This document shows positions 6,042 through 11,403 of a stretch of DNA of 11,403 nucleotides, one piece after another. The first letter of the stretch is position 1, and the number at the start of each line of letters is the position of its first letter. The notes below the pieces were generated by a model that saw only the letters and a list, made by a program, of their open reading frames with translations, had not been told where the DNA came from and did no database searches. The position numbers and the translations under genes are program-made. The DNA lies in contig JACMKY010000065.1 of assembly GCA_014379925.1 (NCBI GenBank), positions 1 through 11,403 on the forward strand, written 5' to 3'. This DNA is from Cytophagales bacterium. Lineage in GTDB: Bacteria; Bacteroidota; Bacteroidia; Cytophagales; ES-bin-26.

Positions 6042-9000
6042 ATGTTGACTGTAATCAAAAGAGACGGACGAAGGGAATCGGTCAGGTTCGACAAGATCAC
6101 TGCCCGGATCGAGCGGCTGTGCTACGGCTTGGACGCGAACTTCATTGAACCCGTGGAGGTAGCCAAGAAGGTAATCCAGGGCATCTTCGACGGGGTAACC
6201 ACGGCGGAGCTGGATAACCTGGCCGCCGAAACCGCCGCCTCCTTGACCACCAAGCATCCCGACTACGCGATCCTGGCCGCCCGGATTGCGGTTTCCAACC
6301 TGCACAAGAACACCAACAAGTCGTTTTCGGGGACCATGAAGCGGCTCTTCACGTACATTGATCCCAAAACGGGGGAAAATGCCTCGCTGCTCGACCGCAA
6401 GGTGTACGATGTCATCCGCCGCAACGCCGCCCTGCTCGACTCCACCATCATCTACGACCGCGACTTCGGCTACGATTACTTCGGCTTCAAAACCCTGGAG
6501 AAATCCTACCTGCTCAAGGTGGATGGCAAAGTGATCGAACGCCCCCAGCACATGCTCATGCGCGTAGCGGTCGGCATCCACATGGACGATACGGACGCCG
6601 CCGTGGAAACCTACAACCTGCTGTCGGAACGTTGGTTCACGCACGCCACACCTACCCTCTTCAACGCCGGTACTCCCAAGCCCCAACTCAGCAGTTGCTT
6701 CGTAGCCGGTACCCAGGTATTTACGGTAAACGACGGAGTCAAGAACATTGAAGCGGTTCAGTTGGGTGACCTCGTAATTACCCACCAAGGCAACGTCAAG
6801 CCAGTGGTACAGTTGCACCGGAACCCGCTCAACGAACGGCAAGTGTACCGTTTCAAGGTCTTCGGCTCCCCGGAAGTCGAAGTGACGGGTAACCACCGGT
6901 TCTGGTCGCTTTCTAAGGAGCAGGCGGCGTGGCAGGAAAAACCCCAGTGGAATTCAGTGGAATACTTGAGGGAGGGCGACTTCATCGCCATTCCCGACAA
7001 GCAGGAATTGTACCTTCCCGAATCCCTGGACCTGACCCAATACATCCCCAAGCGCTACGGAGAAATTGATCTCACGTTTGAAGCCGACGATGACTTCATC
7101 CGTCCGGTCTCCCGTTGGACCAGAAAGCACCAACTCAACGAGGGGGATGCCGACGTCCTGGTGCAAAGAAAGCATAACGTTGTCAAGCGATCCGTGGTGG
7201 TAGACCGCGCGTTTGCTCATTTGGTTGGCTTATGGATGGGTGACGGGCACGTGATGACGGCAAAAAACGCGTCGAAAACGCATACTTCGGTCCGGGGTAT
7301 CGGCATTACTTTCCACAAAGACGCCGGCGCACTGATTGAACAAACGGCCCGGTACCTGGAAGAAACCTTCGGAGTAAAACCGAGCATCACCTCGCCCAAC
7401 ACCACCAACACGGTGAGCGTGCTGGTTCATTCGCACGTAGTAGGCCATTTGTTTTCCCAGCTTTTCGGCAAAGGATTCTCCGGCAAAAAACTGGCGCCGT
7501 CGATGTACCGCTGGGATCGGGCGATGGTGAGTGCCTTTCTGGAAGGCTTGACCACCTCCGACGGCTGCGTTACCAAAACCGGTGATGTCCGCATTACCCT
7601 GGCCAACGTGGCGCTGGTGAAATCCATCTACGCCTTGGTTCGCGGCGTCAACATTCCGGTCAGCTACAGCAAAGCCCACCAGTTGAAAGGAGGCGCCACC
7701 CAACTTACGGCCAGACTCTGCCTGCCCAAAAAGTCCATCTACCTGGGCAACGTGCAGAAACAGTACGCTGACGATCGCCTGGAGAAAATGCTGGCGATTG
7801 ATACCCACGCCAGCTCCGTCAAGGTAGTGGACGGACAGGTGTTCATGCGGCTTTCCCGGAAAACAAAATCCGCGATTCAGCCAACGTACGTGTACACGCT
7901 GGGTGTACAGGACGATCATTCTTACGTGGTAGAGGGTCTGGTCTGCGAGAACTGCTTTCTTCTTCAAATGAAGAATGACAGCATTGAAGGAATTTATGAC
8001 ACGCTCAAGCAGTGCGCCCGCATTTCGCAATCCGCCGGGGGCATTGGCCTGAGCATTCACAACGTGCGCGCCACCGGCTCCTACATCAAGGGCACCAACG
8101 GCACCTCCAACGGCATCATTCCGATGCTGAAGGTATTCAACGACACGGCCCGCTACGTTGATCAGTGCTTTCACCCGGATACAATTGTTTATACCAAAGA
8201 GGGCATCAAGAAAATCGGTGAAGTGGTGGTGGAAGATGAACTGCTCTCGCACGACGGTACTTTCAACCAAGTAGCTCGTCTGCTGACCCAGGAATACGCC
8301 GGAAAAATGATTTCTTTAAGCGTTAAACAATCCATCGAGCCTATTTTGGTAACCCCTGAACATCCGTTCCTGGTGCTCCGGAATCAGCAGAAGATGATTA
8401 ATTTCAACATCGTTCGTAACCGATTGGAAAAAGGTTTTATCGAACCAGAATGGGTAGAGGCAAAAGACTTGACTACGGATGATCTAATTGCCGTTCCGTA
8501 TTCATCCTACGAAAAAGACGTCCCCCAGTATACCCTGCACGATTGCCGGTTCTACGGCCTAATGGTTGGAGATGGGCACATTGCCAAAGATGGTAAACAG
8601 GCGCACATTACCCAAAACGCCGACAGTGATGATTTAAATTTTATCCGGGGCTACTTGTACAGTTACGGCATTCACTTTACCGAGTCGCGTGAAGAGAAGA
8701 AAGTACGTTACACCTGGTCAGCGCATCTAGGCTTCAAGTTTAACCGAGCCATGCTGTACGATGCAAACAGCGAAAAAATCATCCACCACTCCTTGCTGCA
8801 CCTTCCCAAGGAAAAGACGTTGCAATTGGTGCGGGGAATTATTGAATCGGATGGTTGCATTGGCCAACGGGAGAACTACGAAATATGCCTGGACATGACT
8901 TCCCGTAATGTCATCGAGTCCGTCCGGTTCGTGTTGCTGCGCTTTGGTATACTGACTTGCGGTTACGAAAGAGACCGGGTGGGGAATGTTTCGGTCTATA

Positions 9001-10733
9001 AAGACATTACCACGCGACGGAAGTCCTACTGCCTGCGGCTGCCCAAAGTAGAGGCCATTACCCAATTATTCGACTTGCCTGCCGGTGAGTACGTATCTTA
9101 TTTTACCCACGAGCAATGCTGCTACACGAGAATAGATAAGGTAGCCGTGACGGACTACGAAGGGATAGTAGTGGATTTTGAAGTAGAGCCCAACCACAGT
9201 TACCTGACGCACGTTGGGATAGCGCACAACGGGGGCGGCAAGCGCAAGGGCGCTTTTGCGGTGTACCTGGAACCCTGGCACGCCGACGTCTTCGAGTGGA
9301 TCGACCTCAAGAAAAACCACGGCAAGGAAGAAATGCGCGCCCGCGACCTGTTCTACGCCCTCTGGATACCCGATCTTTTTATGAAGCGGGTGGAGGAAAA
9401 CAGCACCTGGTCGCTGATGTGCCCGCACGAATGCCCCGGCCTGTCCGATACCTACGGCGAAGACTTCGAGCGGCTTTACGAGAAGTACGAGCGCGACGGC
9501 AAGGCCCGCAAAACCATCAAGGCGCAGGACCTGTGGTTCGAAATCCTGGAGGCGCAGACCGAAACGGGTACGCCCTACATGCTCTTCAAGGACCACGCCA
9601 ACCGCAAATCCAACCAGAAGAACCTGGGCACGATCAAGTCGTCTAATTTATGTACTGAAATAATTGAATATACTGCCGAGGACGAAATTGCCGTCTGCAA
9701 CCTGGCATCACTGGCGTTGCCCAAGTTCATCGCCAACGGCAAGTTTGACTACCAAAAACTGTTCGACGTTACCTACGTGGTGACCAAGAACCTCAACCGG
9801 ATCATCGACATCAACTATTACCCGGTGGAGGAGGCGCGCAATTCCAACCTGCGCCACCGTCCCATTGGCCTGGGGGTGCAGGGCCTGGCCGACGCGTTTA
9901 TTTTGCTGCGAATGCCCTTCGAGTCGGAGGAGGCGCAGGGGCTCAACAAGGATATTTTCGAGACGATCTACTTCGCCGCCATGACGGCTTCCAAGGACCT
10001 GGCCAAGAAGGAAGGGGCGTACAGCAGTTTCCGGGGTTCGCCCCTTTCCCAGGGTCAGTTCCAGTTTGACCTCTGGAACGTGAAGCCGCAGTCGGGCCGC
10101 TGGGATTGGGAAAGCCTGCGCCAGGAGGTGATCGAACACGGGGTGCGCAACTCCCTGCTGGTTGCCCCAATGCCGACGGCTTCCACGTCGCAGATCCTGG
10201 GCAACAACGAGTGCTTCGAACCCTACACGTCCAACATCTATACCCGCCGGGTGTTGTCGGGCGAATTTGTGGTGGTCAACAAGCACTTGCTCAAGGACCT
10301 GGTGCGGCTCAACCTGTGGAATGACTCGATGAAGAACAAGCTCATCTCCGCCAACGGGTCGGTACAGGACATCCGCGAAATTCCCCAGCACATCAAGGAC
10401 CTGTACAAGACGGTGTGGGAGATCAAGCAGAAAACCATCATCGATATGGCCGCCGACCGGGGTGCGTTCATTTGCCAGAGCCAGAGCCTGAATATCCACC
10501 TGCAGGACCCCAACTTCGGCAAGTTGACGTCCATGCACTTTTACGCCTGGAAGAAGGGTCTCAAGACCGGTATGTACTACCTGCGGACCAAAGCCGCCGC
10601 CGATGCCATCAAGTTCACGGTGGAGAAGCAGGCCGATGTAGCCCTGGAGCCCGTGGTGACGGACGAACAGAAAGCCGCCGCCCTGGCCTGCTCGCTCGAC
10701 AACCCCGAGGATTGCGAGGCTTGCGGTAGCTGA
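6042..10733 (+). CDS. nrdA: Class I ribonucleoside-diphosphate reductase large subunit, precursor with two inteins
   Basis: NrdA reduces ribonucleoside diphosphates to deoxyribonucleotides together with the radical-bearing NrdB. The 1563-aa precursor is extein 1-218, intein 219-637, extein 638-708, intein 709-1063 and extein 1064-1563; excision of both inteins leaves 789 aa, a normal NrdA length. The N-terminus (MLTVIKRDGRRESVRFDKI) is an ATP-cone domain for allosteric control. Catalytic residues can be matched to E. coli, in mature numbering: Cys219 (C225), Asn428, Cys430 and Glu432 in NLCTE (N437, C439, E441), Cys445 (C462), and Tyr738-Tyr739 (Y730-Y731). The C-terminal DCEACGS is the redox shuttle pair. 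The ATG at 6042 has AGGAG five bases upstream; an open extension to 5958 has no family character. No nrdB lies within the window. The AT-rich codon tract at 9642-9674 is abnormal. Confidence 0.96.
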   Translation: MLTVIKRDGRRESVRFDKITARIERLCYGLDANFIEPVEVAKKVIQGIFDGVTTAELDNLAAETAASLTTKHPDYAILAARIAVSNLHKNTNKSFSGTMKRLFTYIDPKTGENASLLDRKVYDVIRRNAALLDSTIIYDRDFGYDYFGFKTLEKSYLLKVDGKVIERPQHMLMRVAVGIHMDDTDAAVETYNLLSERWFTHATPTLFNAGTPKPQLSSCFVAGTQVFTVNDGVKNIEAVQLGDLVITHQGNVKPVVQLHRNPLNERQVYRFKVFGSPEVEVTGNHRFWSLSKEQAAWQEKPQWNSVEYLREGDFIAIPDKQELYLPESLDLTQYIPKRYGEIDLTFEADDDFIRPVSRWTRKHQLNEGDADVLVQRKHNVVKRSVVVDRAFAHLVGLWMGDGHVMTAKNASKTHTSVRGIGITFHKDAGALIEQTARYLEETFGVKPSITSPNTTNTVSVLVHSHVVGHLFSQLFGKGFSGKKLAPSMYRWDRAMVSAFLEGLTTSDGCVTKTGDVRITLANVALVKSIYALVRGVNIPVSYSKAHQLKGGATQLTARLCLPKKSIYLGNVQKQYADDRLEKMLAIDTHASSVKVVDGQVFMRLSRKTKSAIQPTYVYTLGVQDDHSYVVEGLVCENCFLLQMKNDSIEGIYDTLKQCARISQSAGGIGLSIHNVRATGSYIKGTNGTSNGIIPMLKVFNDTARYVDQCFHPDTIVYTKEGIKKIGEVVVEDELLSHDGTFNQVARLLTQEYAGKMISLSVKQSIEPILVTPEHPFLVLRNQQKMINFNIVRNRLEKGFIEPEWVEAKDLTTDDLIAVPYSSYEKDVPQYTLHDCRFYGLMVGDGHIAKDGKQAHITQNADSDDLNFIRGYLYSYGIHFTESREEKKVRYTWSAHLGFKFNRAMLYDANSEKIIHHSLLHLPKEKTLQLVRGIIESDGCIGQRENYEICLDMTSRNVIESVRFVLLRFGILTCGYERDRVGNVSVYKDITTRRKSYCLRLPKVEAITQLFDLPAGEYVSYFTHEQCCYTRIDKVAVTDYEGIVVDFEVEPNHSYLTHVGIAHNGGGKRKGAFAVYLEPWHADVFEWIDLKKNHGKEEMRARDLFYALWIPDLFMKRVEENSTWSLMCPHECPGLSDTYGEDFERLYEKYERDGKARKTIKAQDLWFEILEAQTETGTPYMLFKDHANRKSNQKNLGTIKSSNLCTEIIEYTAEDEIAVCNLASLALPKFIANGKFDYQKLFDVTYVVTKNLNRIIDINYYPVEEARNSNLRHRPIGLGVQGLADAFILLRMPFESEEAQGLNKDIFETIYFAAMTASKDLAKKEGAYSSFRGSPLSQGQFQFDLWNVKPQSGRWDWESLRQEVIEHGVRNSLLVAPMPTASTSQILGNNECFEPYTSNIYTRRVLSGEFVVVNKHLLKDLVRLNLWNDSMKNKLISANGSVQDIREIPQHIKDLYKTVWEIKQKTIIDMAADRGAFICQSQSLNIHLQDPNFGKLTSMHFYAWKKGLKTGMYYLRTKAAADAIKFTVEKQADVALEPVVTDEQKAAALACSLDNPEDCEACGS
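6696..7952 (+). mobile_element. Intein 1 of NrdA (LAGLIDADG homing endonuclease intein)
   Basis: A 419-aa intein inserted between LSS and CFLLQ of NrdA. The N-terminal splicing block starts at Cys1 (CFVAGTQVFTVNDGVKNIEA), and block B has T64-G-N-H67. The two LAGLIDADG-type motifs are HLVGLWMGDGHV (Asp183) and FLEGLTTSDGCV (Asp289), with both catalytic aspartates present, so the endonuclease may still be active. Block F contains DDHSYV, and the C-terminus is GLVCEN followed by extein Cys. The terminal Asn and +1 Cys are canonical; the penultimate residue is Glu where His is usual. The +1 residue is itself the redox-active cysteine of NrdA, so enzyme activity requires splicing. Base composition is close to the host gene (33 of 60 GC in the sampled stretch 7321-7380). 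Confidence 0.95.
8166..9230 (+). mobile_element. Intein 2 of NrdA (LAGLIDADG homing endonuclease intein, Gly at +1)
   Basis: A 355-aa intein inserted between YVDQ and GGGKRKG. It begins CFHPDTIVYTKEGIKKIGE, has block B T63-P-E-H66, LAGLIDADG motifs FYGLMVGDGHI (Asp136) and LVRGIIESDGCI (Asp229), block F FEVEPNHSYL, and ends VGIAHN with a canonical His-Asn. The next extein residue is Gly (GGG at 9231-9233) instead of Cys, Ser or Thr. Because the uninterrupted family sequence reads YVDQGGGKR, the boundary cannot be shifted to supply a nucleophile. The DNA is AT-richer than the exteins: 26 of 60 GC at 8281-8340 and 24 of 60 at 8401-8460, against 39 of 60 at 10081-10140. This suggests later acquisition from another genome. 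Confidence 0.93.
9642..9674 (+). other. AT-rich codon tract over the catalytic NLCTE motif
   Basis: Eleven consecutive codons encoding SNLCTEIIEYT all end in A or T and include TTA, TGT and ATA; only 6 of 33 bases are G or C. The flanking extein codons are mostly GC-ending. The protein sequence is ordinary for NrdA, so the anomaly is purely at the DNA level. Confidence 0.8.
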
Positions 10734-10835
10734 ACCATTAGCCACCAGCAATCAGGGAAGGTCAGCAACGTACGAAAAAGGAGAAGCTGATTTTTCCGGT
10801 TAACCAAGCATTGCCTAAACCTATTCCTAAGCTCG

Positions 10836-10868
10836 AGCCGCTTCCTGACCGGGAGGCGGCTTTTTTTT
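10836..10868 (+). terminator. Rho-independent terminator downstream of nrdA
   Basis: AGCCGCTTCC (10836-10845) pairs with the GGGAGGCGGCT side ending at 10861, with one or two G-T pairs, around a short loop, followed directly by eight T bases. It lies about 100 bases after the nrdA stop and has the classic intrinsic terminator form, so nrdA is probably the last gene of its transcript. Confidence 0.88.
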
Positions 10869-10913
10869 GCGGTGACGCGACCGACAGTGGCAGCGGAGGA
10901 CGGTGAACGGAAA

Positions 10914-11000
10914 ATGGTTCTTTTACGCACCTGTACACCCAAAAAGACCACTTACGAAGTGATGGGCGCCACCGGCGAAGTGTTGGTCCCGTTCGGATAA
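10914..11000 (+). CDS. Possible 28-aa ORF, doubtful
   Basis: A short frame from ATG 10914 to TAA 10998-11000 (MVLLRTCTPKKTTYEV, then MGATGEVLVPFG). A GGAGG is present at 10895-10899 but is about 14 bases from the ATG, too far for an ideal site; an in-frame GTG at 10887 would lie before it. It resembles no family I know. It may be a tiny peptide, a remnant, or chance. Confidence 0.2.
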   Translation: MVLLRTCTPKKTTYEVMGATGEVLVPFG

Positions 11001-11084
11001 TGGCTGATTTACCTTTACAGGACAAATTTCAATCATTTCAACTTTTTATTCATCCCGTCACTAACTTAAAAAAAGGAGGCTATT

Positions 11085-11403
11085 ATGGCAGACAAGATCA
11101 AGGTTACATTTCAAACGATCGACGTAATCACCGATGGCGAACCGATCGGGAAGGGCGAGCTCTACTGGAATTTTCTAGTCGACAACCACGTAGTGGATAC
11201 CCGCTCGGCGGTCAACCCGACGAAGGTGTCCGATGGGGCAACCATCAACCTGACGAAGGCTTACACGGTCACCAAGGAAGCCGGCCAGATCCTGACCATC
11301 GCGGGTTCGGTCGGCGAAAAGGACAACCTCGATAAGGATGATTTCGACCGGTTCTCGGAAGAGTACAACAGTCACACCAACTGGGGTTTTGGTACGCACA
11401 AGA
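11085..11403 (+). CDS. Unrecognised protein, 5' part only (runs off the window)
   Basis: The frame opens at ATG 11085 behind AAGGAGG (11073-11079, five-base spacer), the strongest ribosome-binding site in the window, and stays open through the last 106 codons. The visible sequence has no signal peptide or membrane helix. It looks beta-rich: alternating strands such as KVTFQTIDVIT, GELYWNFLVDN and GQILTIAGSVGEK are linked by Gly/Asp turns, and then comes an acidic stretch, DNLDKDDFDRFSEEYN, that could bind a cation. I do not recognise the family, and the rest of the protein, which may hold further domains, is not in view. The nrdA terminator isolates it from the upstream gene. The strong Shine-Dalgarno suggests high expression, which is an inference. 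Confidence 0.8.
   Translation, partial: MADKIKVTFQTIDVITDGEPIGKGELYWNFLVDNHVVDTRSAVNPTKVSDGATINLTKAYTVTKEAGQILTIAGSVGEKDNLDKDDFDRFSEEYNSHTNWGFGTHK

Noticed and set aside
7230..8270. Long minus-strand ORF (346 codons) inside nrdA
   Set aside because: Antisense shadow across intein 1 and extein 2; composition follows the plus-strand codon pattern and no family is recognisable.
8166..9230. Class 3 intein explanation for the Gly at +1 of intein 2
   Set aside because: Intein 2 has a normal Cys1, and the block F position that carries the class 3 Cys does not hold one; class 3 inteins also still use a +1 nucleophile.
9708..10751. Long minus-strand ORF (347 codons) opposite the NrdA C-extein
   Set aside because: Antisense shadow of a highly conserved coding region, with no start signal or recognised motif.

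Overview
The window reads as a chromosomal segment of a moderately GC-rich member of the Bacteroidota. The supporting signs are matches to the TTTG / TAnnTTTG promoter pattern of that phylum, several genes without a Shine-Dalgarno sequence, small lipobox proteins, and a ribonucleotide reductase of the type I associate with Bacteroidota. I cannot name the genus. No nrdB, rRNA, tRNA, CRISPR array or transposase is visible.

Left part (1-2333). The first 194 bases form a large inverted repeat whose outer 41-bp arms repeat the 3' end of the first gene exactly. Next comes a probable minus-strand operon: ridA (imine deaminase), a secreted thioredoxin-fold protein, pnuC (nicotinamide riboside transporter) and a NadR-type ribosylnicotinamide kinase. 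The last two overlap by 4 bp and together make an NAD-salvage module. A plus-strand MOSC-domain molybdenum-cofactor protein diverges from ridA, and both directions have a promoter match.

Middle (3149-6041). This stretch is gene-poor. It has a 560-bp intergenic region, a truncated plus-strand gene running head-on into a small minus-strand membrane-protein pair, a PrxQ/BCP-type peroxiredoxin with a hairpin terminator, and two minus-strand mini-proteins (65 and 56 aa), each with a lipobox-like Cys and one membrane span. About 400 bp of leader then precede nrdA.

Right part (6042-11403). The main feature is nrdA, the large subunit of class I ribonucleotide reductase, as a 1563-aa precursor with two LAGLIDADG-type inteins of 419 and 355 aa; removing both leaves 789 aa. 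Intein 1 sits directly before the redox-active cysteine equivalent to E. coli Cys225. Intein 2 is AT-richer and is followed by Gly where a Cys, Ser or Thr nucleophile is expected. A third catalytic motif (NLCTE) has no intein but lies in an abrupt AT-rich codon tract, possibly a footprint of past intein activity. A strong terminator follows nrdA, then a doubtful 28-codon ORF and the 5' part of an unrecognised gene with an excellent ribosome-binding site.
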